A stretch of 64,000 nt of DNA, from contig NC_086179.1 of the NCBI RefSeq assembly GCF_023053635.1, positions 186,501-250,500 on the forward strand, given 5' to 3'. Origin of the DNA: Elgaria multicarinata webbii (lineage: Eukaryota > Chordata > Lepidosauria > Squamata > Anguidae). Numbering within the stretch: position 1 is the stretch's first letter; each line of letters opens with the position of its first letter. The notes below the pieces were generated by a model. That model was not told the origin of the DNA, did no database searches, and saw nothing but the letters and a program-made list of their open reading frames with translations. The translations under genes and the position numbers were made by a program. This document shows, one piece after another, positions 1-11,855 of the stretch.

Positions 1-1003
1 TTAGAACAATGGAATAAAAAGTGGATTAAATACAATAGAGTTTGCAGAGGGATGACGAAGTTTGAAGAGTTAATAGTAAATAAGGAAAAAGGTAAAGGAG
101 GTAGTATAGTTTTAAAAGGGTTAATGAGCGAAATATATAAAATATTGTTAGAAAAGGAGTTAAGGGATAGCTCAGGGAAAATGGTATGGGAGACAGATTT
201 GAAGGTACAAATAGGGCGACAGAGAGTGTTAAGAAGTATGTCGGTGAGAATAAAGGATAACTATTTTAAAATTTTGTGGAGGTGGTACCTAACCCAGATA
301 AGATTGAATAAGATAAATGAGCAGCATTCAGCAAATTGTTGGAGAGGTTGTGGGGAAAAAGGAACGTATTTACATATGTGGTGGGAATGCAAATATGTGC
401 AAAGATTATGGAAGATGGTGTTTTTAGAAATTGAAGAAATAGTGGGAATGAAAATAGAACAAACACCAAAGATTGCATTGCTGTCACTATTTGAAGATTT
501 AAAATGTGGAAAAGAAACTAAAGAATTGATATCGAGTTTGCTGACTGCAGCACGATTGATGGTAGCTAGGAACTGGAAGATTCAAGGGGAATATTCTATT
601 GAAGAATGGTACAAAGAAGTATGGGATATAGCTATTAATGATAAACTGACTTGTAATATTAAGTGGAGAAAAGGCATAACTAAAATAAATGAGTTTGAAG
701 GAATCTGGAAACAGTTCCTAATATTTGTGTTTACTAAGGGAAGTGGGAAACCGCCAGCAGAAGAAACGATCAGATTTTGGAATCAGGAATGATCCCGAGG
801 TGGGGGGTGCACTTTCATGTTAAGAATGATGATGTTGTAGTAGGATAATGTATAGGTAATACTTATTCAACATATATGTACTCAACGTTTATTCAATATG
901 TATGTAGCAGATGTTTGATGTTTCTTTTATTTTTTATTACTGTAATGTTGTATGTTTAATTAATGTAGAAAATAAAAAAATATTAACAAAAATAAATAAA
1001 TAA
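1..1003 (+). mobile_element. L1 LINE, 3' end (ORF2 C-terminus and 3' UTR)
   Basis: The reading frame is open from base 1 and stops at 792, so the element begins before the window. The protein is the C-terminal part of an L1 ORF2: it has the Cys/His-rich tail segment (CWRGCGEKGTYLHMWWECKY, near 337-399) typical of L1 proteins. An AT-rich 3' UTR follows to an A-rich tail with AATAAA-like repeats at about 965-1003. The same C-terminal motif recurs in the L1 at 44228-47636 ([18 protein letters not shown]). The visible part of the frame is uninterrupted, which suggests a fairly young copy. RT and endonuclease lie outside the window. Confidence 0.85.
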
Positions 1004-1137
1004 ATGTAAGTGCAAATCCTGTGGCGGAATGTGCCGCGACTCACACGTTAACGCAATGACGGAACAATGGGTTAACGGGTCGCGGCCAATGGGATTGAGA
1101 ACCACAATCGGCTGAGGTTATACGCTAAGGTAGCTAG

Positions 1138-2871
1138 AACGAAGGAATTCCAGAACACACTAGGGGATCAGCCCAATGGAGTAACCTCTACTCCCTTCTA
1201 AATGAGGAGGAGGAGGAGTACCTAGGACGGATGCTGGAGGATATTCCAGATGCTAGAGATCGCAGGAAACGCTACGTTGTTAGATTCCAATATGTGGGGG
1301 CTGAAGCCATTAAAGACACGAGGGAATACTTGGCGAAGGTCCTTTTGACGGATGCCTTAAATTTTGACAAAAATGACATACTGGTGCTCATGCAACTTCC
1401 AGGGTCTCAGGAAACAGACGTCTGCTTGACTTCTGAGCGGGCGTACAGAAAATTTTGGTCGGTTTGCAGGAAGGCTCACAGAGGCGATCCCACCCTGTTG
1501 TCAGGATTCGATGTTGTTCCGCTATTCTGGGAGGGCACAAAAGTGCTGTCGCCTTCTGGACCACGACGATTCCGGAGGAAAACGTGGGCCTTTGGGTATC
1601 CCAGTACGCGAATATCGTTATGGGACTGGAAAAAAAGACAGACAGGCATGGGTTTTGGACAGGTGAATATCGGTTCGTAGTAGCTTTTAAAGCTACGGAG
1701 GCGGATAAACACGAAGGACAAATTCCAAAGTACTTTTTCCTGGGTTCTGAAAGGGGTATAACCAGGTATAGTGGCCAACCCGCAACATGTTTCCAATGCG
1801 GAGTGTATAGCCACCGCAGGAGAAACTGCACAACGACGCTGTGCTCTAAGTGTGGAACCAGGGGACATCTGACAGCTTCCTGTCATAAGAGCATCACGTG
1901 CAACCTTTGTAAGGAACTAGGCCACATGTACTTTTGGTGCCCTAGATCCCAATATAACGTAGAAGATACAGATAGGTGGAACAAAGCAAGTAGGATAGCT
2001 AAAATGGGGAAGGAGAGAGCGGCTGCGCAAACAAGGAATAGGACAGAAAAAGAGGGAGACCCAGAAAAAAGAGAACAAAACAGGCAAAACCGGAGAGAAA
2101 TCTAGGTAAGGGAAGCAGACGAGATACATCAAAGAGACAGGGAGAGCGGTAAAAGAAGGGAAGGTGGCAATGAGGAGAGAGATGAGTGGAATACAGTGCA
2201 AAGGAAAGGGAGTAAACCCACACAAAAATCAGGGACGGCTATGGAAAATGCCCTCTTAACTCAAAATAAATTTGCAGCGTTAGGTGAAGAAATAGAAGGA
2301 GAATTATCTGATCAGGAATTTTATGATACTGTAGAGGAGGCTAGGGGCGTTCTAAGGGAGGATAAAAAAAAGCAAGGAAAAGACACCTCATCAGAAGGAA
2401 ATGTCAGACTTCGAAACGAGTCAGATAATTCAAGATATGGAAGCGGGTCAAAAAGAGGATTTAGAGGGAGCTCAACCAGAGAGTTTGCCTGGAAAAGAGC
2501 AAAGAATAAAAAAGAAAAAGAAACGGAGGGTAGCTGCAGAATCGGGGTCGAAGGAAGGGAAGGAGCGAAATGTCTCGTTCGATGCAATGCTCGATTTAGA
2601 GCGACCTGTGCAGACTAAAGTTAGACACACACCTGGGGCTTCGCGGATTGATAAAGTAGTCGAGCTTACCCCAAATGTTATTCAAACGGGTTTGGAATTA
2701 CAAGGTTTACGGGACGCTGAGGCGGTAACCCTCCAGCATCCGTTAGTCCCTTATCCCCTCTCTCCTCCTCCTCCTCCCCCTTCTCCAAGTGAGGCTACAC
2801 CTCAGAATTTTTCTGAGGGGGGCGTAGATGAAATGGAGGTTACGACAGAACTTAGAGCAACAGTGACTTGA
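1138..2871 (+). pseudogene. Tx1-like LINE ORF1 (zinc-knuckle RNA-binding protein), broken
   Basis: Three consecutive CCHC knuckles can be read at about 1789-1935 (CFQCGVYSHRRRNC, CSKCGTRGHLTASC, CNLCKELGHMYFWC), as in ORF1 proteins of Tx1-type LINEs that bind the element RNA. Upstream is an open stretch from 1138 that includes FWSVCRKAHRGDPTLL. Downstream is a charged, low-complexity C-terminus ending at 2871 with a proline run (2758-2784). The frame changes near 1550, meets a stop at 2103-2105 and changes again near 2400-2500, so at least three lesions are present. No good initiator ATG is evident before 1231. Confidence 0.75.
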
Positions 2872-2993
2872 TTGGATATTATTTTCATAAGTAGGTTAAA
2901 TTAAGAGATAATATCTATAAGTTTAGTTCAGTTTTGTTAATTTTGGTTATCTTATCCATATAATATTTGTTTAATTTTTATTTAACATTAATT

Positions 2994-5900
2994 ATGGCCA
3001 CACTCAACATCCTAACATGGAACGCACGAGGTTTACGTCAAAAAAAGAGGTGGGATGAAATCACCCCGCTCTTAGCTAAGCTCCGTTATGATATTATGAT
3101 CCTACAGGAGACCCATGTTTGTAATGAACAACAACGTAGCCATGCACAGAAATTGTGGTCTTTAGGACCGTCGGTATGGTCATACGGAGAAGAACTCGGT
3201 GCAGGGGTGGCAGTTTTATTTAGAGAGAGAAATAATTTAACGACTGATTTTGTGTTGGATGCTCTTCCTGGAAGGTTGCTCGTTATCGATTTTACCTTGG
3301 ATGACCTAACGGAGGATGGCCTTAAGATTCAAAAGACCTTTAGACTATGTGGACTTTATGCACCCGTTGATAGTTCACAAAGAAAAAGTTTTTGGGGACA
3401 TTTAAAAAACTATTGCATCACCCGATGCCGTTTGATCATAATGGGTGATTTTAATAATAGATCTCAACTTTTTGATAGGATCCAACCGGTAAACAAAAAA
3501 AACCCAAATAAAATGCTACCTTTGACAGCAGAAGAAAGGGACTTAGAAAAGTTCCTATCGCTTCATAACCTTCAGGATAAAGCTTTAGATGTTACAAATT
3601 ACTTAGATTTTTTTCCAACGTTCGTTAGAAAGGCTTTTGCAGATAAATATCCAGAATTAGATGGGGTAAGATTCACCTTTTATACGAGTTATATGACAAG
3701 TAGACTAGACAGGGTCAGAGCTCCTATGGAGATGAAAACAGAAATGCCGAATTCTTGTCACCCCATGGTCAGATCATGCTACCTTAGCTGTTGAATTGAG
3801 CATGGGTCGGATCTACCCTAGGGGGAAACCCCTGTGGAGACTCGGACCCAAGATGCTGGCAGATAGGACTTGTAAGGAAATAATAGCTTCCACAATGGAG
3901 AGTATGTTGACTCTGTTCGACCTCTACAGGGACGAATTGCCAGAATGGTGGGAAAGGTCCAAAAGATGAATCAGGAAGAGGTGTCACAATTATGAAATTA
4001 GAGTCAATACACGGGAACTCCAAAATTACCAAGAGGCGTTTTTTCAATTTCTAAAGTGCCACAGTAAATTGAAACGGGGACAGCCATACAGCAAGAAAAT
4101 GCTGATTCGGTCAAAGGAGATTATTGCTCAGTTTCATCATAACCAAAGGAAAAATAGGGTCAATTACAAAGATTATAGAGCGAAGGGTGGGATTGTCGAT
4201 GTGGAGGAGTGGGCTAGGGCACGTAGTCCCAAAACCCCAATAGAAATGAAGGGTTTGCGACTAAAAGAGCAAGATAAGGTAGTTTTTCATCCACACGCTA
4301 TGTTGTCGATCATGGAGCATTATTATCAACAAATGTATACCTCCAAAGATATAGAATTGAGGAAGATAAAACAATTCTTAAGAGGAATCCCACCAGATAA
4401 AGCGAGGACACTTTATGATAATTTAACAGAAGCAGAGGTTCAAATGCTAATGGCACCCATCCGAGAAGAGGAGGTTAGACAGGCTATTATCACTGGGAAA
4501 AGTAAATCTGCCCCGGGTATGGATGGATTCGGATATAATTTTTATAAAACCTTTCAAAATTTTTATAATTTTTATAAAACCTTTGTCAAAGGCTTTGTCC
4601 CGCCTTTGACAAAGGTCTACAACTCACTTTTGGCTCGAGAGAGATTGACTGACTCCTTTTATCAAGGGATTTTAATATTTTTCCCCAAGCAAGGTGGTTT
4701 GACACTACTGGTGAATTGGAGACCCATTGTTTTGACAAATATAGATTATCGCCTTTTGGCTAAAATAATGAATAATAGATTGGCTAGTGTAGCGCAAAAA
4801 TTGGCATTGAGTTGTCAGACTAGTGCTGTCCCAGGTATGACAGACTCTCTCTGTCTTTTGAGGGAGATTTTTCATTTGGTCCAGAAAGGTAAATGGGAAG
4901 GTAAAATTCTCTTATTGGATCAAACAAAAGCTTTTGATACCGTTCATCACCCTTTTTTGTGGGAAGTTCTACGATGGAAGGGACTTCCACCCCTGTACGT
5001 ACAATTTTTAAAATTGTTGTACAATTTTTAAAATTGTTGTACAATGAAGTTACAGTCACCCCTCCAAATCAATGGCTATAGGGAGAAATACATTAGTTTG
5101 AAATCAGGAGTGAGACAGGGGTGTCCTTTAAGCCCTCTCTTGTATATTTTAGTATTGGATTCAGTTCTCTGTCACCTGCAGCTAGAGGAGAAGATCGTAG
5201 GAATTCGCTCATCTCTCCCAACTGGCCAACTGGTACAAATTAAATTTGTGGCCCACACCGATGACATAGGACTCAAAGCAAAAATAGGCATGTGGAAGAA
5301 ATGGCACCTAACGGTTTACCAGAAGTCCGTTTACATTTGGACATACGTATTGCCGGTTGCAACAAACATGGCAGTGGTCTACCCCCCTCCAGAGTCTGTG
5401 TTGAAGGAAACGGATAAAGTGCTTTTTATGTTTTTGTGGGGAATGGCGACGTTTCCTTTGGCGAGGGCAATTGCATATAGACAAATAGATCAAGGTGGAT
5501 TAGGATTCCCAGCTGTACGTTTAAAACTGTTTAGCATTTTTCTTAGTTACAATTTTGGTAAATATGCACAATGGGAGGAACGATGTACACAACCGCAGAT
5601 GTGGATGAGTCTTTTTGCCTACCACTGGACTGACAAACCATGGGCAGAGAAATGGCGGAGGGAACACGTCTTGGGTTTTGTAATTTCACCAAAGATGAGA
5701 CTCCAAGGACCAGAATATTTAAGAGAAGTATACAGTGTTATTAAAAAATATAAAGTCCAGGCAAAATAGTTTAGCACGAGTATAGGTGATATTAAAAAAA
5801 TTAAACAAGTTGTGTATAATGAATTGTTAGAAGTTAATTACTTAAGACCACAGATGGAAAAATGTTGAATAGAGATAACCTTTCCAAATATTTAAAGGAA

Positions 5901-6479
5901 CCGATGTATCCTATTGACTACTTTAAGGATAAGAGGGTACTGTTTCAGTTATGGGACTTGAGATGAAGATTATACCATCAAGTGTATAATCTACAAGGGA
6001 CGAGACCGGGGCTGGCTGAGTCGGCACAAACCTGTCCAAGGCTACAATGTCAAAGAACAACTATTGTAAAAGGGACAGTGCAAAAAGGGACAATGCAACA
6101 CTTCGTCAAAGACTGCCCTGCATCACTTGCGACATGGAAAGCGATATCCACAGCCCTGGACTGGCCAGATCTTGCTTCTCAAGATTGGGAAACGATCACA
6201 TCAGGCAATGAGCCCACGCCTCCTTTGAATGGACCCAGGAAACAAGTACCTCGGAAAAGAAGATGGGGAGAGGATAAAAAGGTGGTGCGATCCTTTTGGA
6301 CAGTACCGTGGACTACAGTAAGGTCGATTAACCTGTTTATAATTACGGCATTGGTTTACCAAAGACAAAGGGAGATAAAGGCAAAGTATTTGGTGAATGA
6401 AGCAAGTGCTGTAACTTTTGTTCAGACAAAAATTAAAAACTTTAGTAGAGAAGAGAAAGGAAGGATTTCCCCAGTTTGA
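2994..6479 (+). pseudogene. Tx1-like LINE ORF2 (endonuclease-reverse transcriptase), broken
   Basis: The ATG at 2994 starts MATLNILTWNARGLRQKKRW, the L1-type endonuclease opening. ILQETH carries the catalytic Glu, MGDFNN follows, and the final SDH motif is at 3769-3777 in another frame. RT motifs follow: NWRPIVLTNIDYRLLAKI, LLDQTKAFDTVHHPFLW and [13 protein letters not shown]. The YADD box reads HTDD near 5254-5265. Sequence is missing between that box and the thumb (WTYVLPVATNMA). A 20-bp tandem duplication at about 4999-5041 introduces a stop, and a smaller duplication lies at 4540-4580. The C-terminal part (5982-6479) keeps a degraded cysteine region. Confidence 0.8.
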
Positions 6480-6603
6480 TGGAGGAAACTTTGGCCTTGG
6501 TTATCCAATGCCGGTGCATCGATTACTTAAGGTTATACAAAAATGTCATTAGTGAATATAACTTGAATGATATATTAGTGGTAACTGATATTGAGTTTGT
6601 TCT

Positions 6604-6794
6604 GACTCTATACTGTTAGCTTCACCCTACCCGGTGCCTGTTTACACTTCCCTGTGCCTGTTTGCATTCTCTTTCCCTCCTCATTGTTTACTACAACTTT
6701 ATTAGATTGTAAGCCTATGCGGCAGGGTCTTGCTATTTACTGTGTGTAATCTGTACAGCACCATGTACATTGATGGTGCTATATAAATAAATAA

Positions 6795-6836
<42 letters not shown>
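6604..6836 (+). mobile_element. L2 LINE 3'-tail fragment with (TAA)n
   Basis: Matches the 3' end of the full L2 at 13289-16425. It has the GTAAGCCTATGCGGCAGGG segment and the CACCATGTACATTGATGGTG segment, followed by GCTATATAAATAAATAAATT and (AAT)n. It is a 5'-truncated insertion of about 230 bp in the 3' UTR of the Tx1-like element. Confidence 0.85.
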
Positions 6837-6954
6837 TTTAGGGACTGAACAAATGTATTGGTAAAACCCAAAGCCAAAAGTCAAAAGAGTGTATCATATT
6901 TGTGAAGGTATCTTGAATGTAGATGTAAAATTATATGTAGAATGATTTTAATTT

Positions 6955-7023
6955 AATAAAAAAATTGAACCTAAAAAACAAAATTGAACCTAACCCCAAC
7001 CCCAACCCCATCCCTAACCCCTC
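6955..7023 (+). repeat. A-rich LINE tail followed by telomere-like C-rich repeat
   Basis: The A-rich tail of the Tx1-like element contains a duplicated TTGAACCTAA. Then comes a degenerate run of CCTAACCCC/CCAACCCC units at about 6989-7022, resembling vertebrate CCCTAA telomere repeat. It may be a target-site feature or part of the 3' end of the element. Confidence 0.5.
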
Positions 7024-8107
7024 ATGATTTCAAAGAAAAGCTTGGAAGTGACTTTAGAATGACCAGAATCCCAAAATTCTGGTTCTTCAGCTCCTTCCCA
7101 CCACAAAATCCTGACTTGAAGGAACCCCCTACATATTTTGGAACACAGCGTCTAAAATGGGAGTGAGAGGTGGGGGAGGTCACTGATGCCTGGATAAATG
7201 CAACTTTTCTCTCTCTTATAAATGGAACTTACTGAGCAAATTCCCAAAGAGTGGAATAACAGCATCAAGAACATTCTATGCAATGGGACTAGCTGGATGC
7301 TTCGCTGCCTAGTGGCCTGTGATGTCAAAGCATTCCATCACCATGGATGCACACAACTTTCCATGGTTGCCAGTCACTTACAAGGAAACTGTTCCACACC
7401 TGATTCTTATGCATTGTCTTCACTTTTAAAAGTCCCCTGATTGGAAGTAGTTTTTTGGCAGGTAAGCAATGGCAAAGATGACTTCACAATCCATATTGGT
7501 GAGATCAATGGGCTTCTTGGGGGAGGGGCACAGGAGCTTTCTCCTCTTGCATGAACTTTGTCTTCACCATGTACACGACAGCTTGGGGTGTCACTTTTCT
7601 TTCCAGACTAGTAGCATTGGTCTCTTGCCTTACCACCCTCCACCAGTTCAGCCCTGGCCCCCAAAAGTACACCAGTAGCAGCCAAACCACCCTGGCCTTG
7701 CTGAGAGCCTGGGCTGATGCTGGCTGGCCTGTGCTTGGGTATCCTGCATCTCTCTCTCTCCATGCCACAGGCATCTCACTAGCCACTGAGCTTCTTCTGA
7801 AAGTCAAGGGGGAAACAGTTTTTTGGAGCTTATGAAAAGAACGACCTGACCACTTATGTCCTCCAGCTCCACTCACTACAGCCAATCCAAGAAACATAGA
7901 CTAGGGGCTTGTTCTAGACCAACCCTCAGTTAACATTTCTTTGACAAATCAAGACACCTGCTGATCATTGCACCCATCAAAAAGCTCAGAATTCCATAAT
8001 TAAAATGCTCTATGACATGTAAACTGAGATGCAATCCAGACAAGATGGGAGGTACGGTTAGGAGAGGTCTGCCTGCCAGGCTCTGTGTTGTTATCTAGAA
8101 AATAATA
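7024..8107. other. No recognisable gene
   Basis: Several short open frames occur but none resembles a known protein or carries a clear start context plus splice sites. I see no repeat family that I can name with confidence. Confidence 0.4.
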
Positions 8108-8395
8108 CTTCTTCATGCAGTGCATAGCTAAATTATGGAACTCAGTACTGCAGGATGTAGTGATGGCCACTAATCTGGATGGCTTTAAAAGGGGGTTGGA
8201 TAAATTCCTAGAGGTGAAGGCTAACCATGGCTACTACCCCTGATGGTTGTGTAGTGAGAGGGTGCTGTTGCACTATGTCCTGCTTGTTCATCCCTAGGCA
8301 ATGGCTGGTTGGCCACTGTGTGAACAGAGTGCTGGGCTAGATGGACCCTTGGTATGATCCAGCATCAGGGCACTTCTTATGTTCTTAATGCATTC
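8108..8395 (+). mobile_element. CR1 LINE 3' fragment (older subfamily)
   Basis: It encodes the CR1 C-terminal pattern (DGFKRGLDKFLE) and then the 3' UTR ending ...GATCCAGCATCAGGGCACTTCTTATGTTCTT, the end form of an older CR1 subfamily. The same end is found reversed at 24265, 24977 and 55250. It is diverged and 5' truncated. Confidence 0.75.
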
Positions 8396-8479
8396 ATTAC
8401 CAGGAGTCACCATAGATTTTTCAGGAATAAGTTATCTCCTTTTTATTTATATAAGAATTGGTAGTTTGGTAGCCTATGG

Positions 8480-8700
8480 GTAGCTGTGGACATCTTGATT
8501 TCAGCAAAGCATTTGAGAAGGTTTCCTATGATCTCCTCCTCGACAAGATGGTAAAATGTGGGTTGGACACTATGACTATTAGTGGATCTACACCGGACTA
8601 TGCAACCATATTCAACAAGTGCTCACTAATGGCTCGGTACCCTCCTGGAGGGAGGTCTCGATTGGAGTGCCACAGGCCTCTGTCTAGCATTCTGGTCAAA
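8480..8700 (+). mobile_element. CR1 LINE RT fragment
   Basis: Translation gives HLDFSKAFEKVSYDLLLDKM, the CR1 RT motif normally [13 protein letters not shown]. In another frame it gives VLTNGSVPSW and SIGVPQASV, matching the GVPQGSV box. It is frameshifted and old. Confidence 0.75.
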
Positions 8701-8887
8701 CAGTGGCCACCGAAGCACATGCACCTTTACCCTTGTGTAAATGGGGCCTTTACAGCCACCATTCATGCAGCACAATTTCATCATGAGGGAGGACAGCTGC
8801 TGAGTGCTTTCCTGGCCAAGCTGAGCCTGAGAAGAAGCTCGTTTGGCCCAGTGATAAGGCAGGTTCAACTGTTCACCCACCCCTACA

Positions 8888-8988
8888 TATAACCATCAGG
8901 GCTAGTAGCCATTAATAGCTTTCTCCTCCAGGAATATCTCTAACTGCCTTTTAAAACCATTGAAATGGGTAGCTGTAACTTATGCCTG
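8888..8988 (-). mobile_element. CR1 LINE fragment, antisense
   Basis: AACCATCAGGGCTAGTAGCC... TTCTCCTCCAGGAATATCTC is the reverse of the older CR1 subfamily 3' coding end, as seen more fully at 25669-26450 and 55250-55655. Confidence 0.7.
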
Positions 8989-9314
8989 TTATTGTAATGT
9001 ATATGCTCATATCATTATGTGTTACCCAGGTAACACAAGGGCTAATAATATGATAGTGAGTGAAAGGTGGGAGGGGCTTATGGGTGTGTGAGGATTCTAA
9101 CTTTACATAAAGGGGGATCTGACAGTCAGGGAAATAGCGCTTAAGTATTGAAGAAACAGCATCTAGTTAGTGGGATTTGTGCATAGGATTTTACACGGGG
9201 TAGAGTAGGTAGAGAAATCAAGACAAAACATTAATATCTTCTTATATGAAATAGATCTCTCTCTCTCTCTCTCTCTCTCTTAGAAATAAAAACTCCCATG
9301 TGTTGACTGTATTA
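8989..9314. other. No gene; AT-rich DNA with (TC)n
   Basis: A (TC)n microsatellite lies at about 9251-9282. The rest shows no coding signal. A loose LTR-like appearance was noted and not accepted. Confidence 0.4.
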
Positions 9315-11070
9315 TTATGCTACTGTTATTAAATCTATTCCTTTGTTACTTCTCCTAGTGTGGGTTGAGGGAACCAGTAAGGCATATTGGCGGTCTACTG
9401 CCATTGGGCTTGTTTTCTCTGGGCATAATATAGCTCGAGGAAAAGGAGGGTCTGAAGGACCCGAAGGGCTTCGTCTTTGTTGGGAAGTCCTGTGCCTCTT
9501 TCTTCTGCACATTTGGCATAGGCTTCTCATCCTTGGTTTCTGCTAGGACTTTGTCCGAGGAGCCAGTGGGCACGTGCCTCCCCATGGATGGGGCACTCGC
9601 CAGGCTGGATTTTGTGTTTCCGCCTACGCCCCCTATTTCTCTCAGCCGTACGATCTCCATGCCACAAAACCCTTGCTCCCAGCAGGAAGGAATCCAGGGA
9701 AGGGTCTGCAAGAACGGCTGCTGCAGTGGCTGCTTCCCACGCAATCTCCTGTGCAGTTTTCCCCATGGATCTGTCTTGAAGCAGGCTGTTTGCCTGCATG
9801 AAGACACCATGTGCAACTACAGGAGATGTGGCAGCCGCCCAGAGGGACATAGCCGAGGTTTCAAAACATCTATGAAGGCTGGATTCAGCCTGTACATCAA
9901 GCAGATCCATTAGTAATTCCATGTACTCTTAAGGCTCGGGAATGCCTTTGAGTGAGAGTGCCCACCGGATCATTTATCCTCAGTGTGGCCAAGTCCCGCG
10001 TAACGTCCTCATGCAGGCAGTAAAATGTGTTGCGATTGTGATGTTTGCCCTGGGCTTGGCTGACCTTGCCCATTCCTTGCGCAGGATTTCCTCGAGGTTC
10101 AGTGGCAAGGGCAGCCCTGGGTTCGATGGGGGGTTGGGGCTGGGAAGGCAGCAGGCTATCGCTACCCCAGGCCTGGATAGGAGGTGGGACCTCCTCCTGG
10201 TTGGTCAGCTTAAGGATGCCAAGGCAGCTGGCAATCATCTTGGGAAGGCCTCTGGGTAGAAGAGGCGAACCGGGAACAGCTTCTCTTCGTACGTGTCTGC
10301 CTATGGATGCTCCCCTTCTTCAGTGTCTACTACGCTTGAGGCCATGGGAGAGGAGATCTGCAGCTCAGGGATTCAGAGGAGTAGGGGGAAGGAGAATAGA
10401 TCCTGTCTCTATGCTTCTCTGTTCTCTGCCTCTTGGCCCTCTGCTTTGGGCTTGGGGGAGAATGGGATCTAGCCCGCTTCATTTGGGGGTAATGGGCCTG
10501 ATTGCTCTGTGCACATCTGGCAAGTCTCGCTCCCTCCCCAAGAACCTCCTTGGAGAATTGAGGAGGGAAAAAGCCTAACACTGGAGGAGCATGAGTGTGA
10601 AGGGCTGTGCTGGTTTTGGTGTGGTTTCTGTCTGGAATTGCTTCTATAGCAGCCTCAGCGGGGATGGTGTCCCTGGTGGGAAGCTATTCCTGGAACTGGG
10701 CCTGGGATGCCTATACCTGGCCAGGCGCCCTTCTTGTTCTTTCTTCCCTTTAAGGGCTGTTTTGTCTCTGATCTGGTGGATCTAGGACCTTCCTCATGGC
10801 CTCAGCTAATTCCGAGGATCCTGGGGATGAGGGGGGAGACTGCTCCTTCTGCCTAGCCCATCTGCCAGAGCAGGATAGGATGGGGGGAAACAGGCTGCTC
10901 CATCCCCTTGGAGATGTCCCTGGGACAGGCAATAAGACCATCGGGCAGTCAATTGCCACCTTAATCTCACTCCGTGAGGCCCAGCAGGCCGGTCTCCCTG
11001 GGGCATGAGCTGGTTGCATTGCAGAGCCCCCCACCCTGGGTGCCAATATGGCAGTGGAAGATGGGGCCAC
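9315..11070 (-). mobile_element. Possible gag-like fossil of an LTR/DIRS-type element
   Basis: Successive minus-strand open segments share a style: an Arg/Ser/Pro-rich basic stretch (MKRARSHSPPSPKQRAKRQR, near 10440-10500), an Ala-rich helical stretch (TAQEIAWEAATAAAVLADPS) and a basic Phe-rich tail (TKTKPFGSFRPSFSS). This resembles the Gag of DIRS-like or LTR elements. The region is broken in several places, with no terminal repeats or RT seen beside it. It could instead be a decayed host exon cluster. The family is uncertain and the age probably old. Confidence 0.3.
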
Positions 11071-11855
11071 TCCTTAACCCATCTCTGCTGCTGTTGCTGT
11101 CACTGTTCCTCCTATCTGTCCATCAGGCACTGCGCTCTCTATGCTGTGTTTGTGCGAGGGGTAGATCCCTGGAGGCCCCAGTATGGCTCAGCAGCTCCTT
11201 GGGGCACCTATCCAGTGTGGGGAAAGAGAGAGGGTGCAGGCCCGCTGCTATAGCTTCACTTCTGCTGGTGCTGCCTGCTTCCTCCTCTCAGTGGTCTGGA
11301 GTCAGCCTGGTCACCCACACACCCCCAGCACATCGGTGCAACGGTGAGCAGTAAGCCTGAGGTTCTGGTGGCTTCCCTGGTGGTGAAAAGACGTGGGCTT
11401 GGTGGCTTCCCCCAGTGCACCTGTGCAGTGGTGGGTAGGAAGACTGTGGGAGTAGGGGGACCACACCTCAGTCCCACAACTCCTTCTCACGCACTGTCCA
11501 GCCAGCCAGCCAGCCAGCCAGCCACCATATCCACTTCTTCCTCCTTTTTTCCTGCACTCACAAATGAGAGCCCGAAGATTCTGTTTCCCACCTCAAGTCA
11601 TGGAGTAAAACTTTAGGATGGGGAGGGGCACCTCCTCTGGGAAGATCAAAATGCAGTTGGCCTTCCCAGCTGCAGAAGTGGGGGCCTTCCTAAGCTAGCT
11701 GGCCTCCTGCAATCGGGGGAGAAATGGCTGGTTCTAAAATGATTGTTAGCTGCCTTGCGTACCATTCCGCCCCCTTCAGTCCAATGCTATAAATTCAAGA
11801 GATTGTGTTAACATCCCAATCTCTTTCATTTTCTCAGCACATCACTTGACACAAC
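11071..11855. promoter_or_regulatory. Upstream region of the CCDC166-like gene
   Basis: A CCAGCCAGC tandem repeat lies at about 11497-11523. Just upstream of the coding exon are a CCAAT (11780) and CTATAAATT, a TATA-like element (11786). TTTCATTTTCTCAG ends at about 11838 and looks like a splice acceptor, so the coding exon may be exon 2 behind a noncoding first exon. These sites are suggestive only. Confidence 0.4.

Larger units (their letters stand above)
1010..6975 (+). mobile_element. Tx1-like (L1 superfamily) LINE, long but decayed
   Basis: This two-ORF non-LTR retrotransposon has a CCHC zinc-knuckle ORF1, then ORF2 with an L1-type endonuclease, reverse transcriptase and C-terminal region. 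ORF1 with three knuckles plus an apurinic-type endonuclease fits the Tx1 group of the L1 superfamily better than CR1 or L2. The 5' side abuts the A-rich tail of the upstream L1 at about 1003. The 3' UTR (6480-6975) is interrupted by an L2 tail fragment at 6604-6836 and then continues to an A-rich end. Both ORFs carry several frameshifts and stops, so it cannot be active. Assignment to Tx1 is by motif recall, not by a search. Confidence 0.75.

Noticed and set aside
8989-9330. Possible solo LTR
   Set aside because: A TG-like start, a TATA-like patch and AATAAA can be picked out, but no matching second copy, clear CA end or target duplication is visible.
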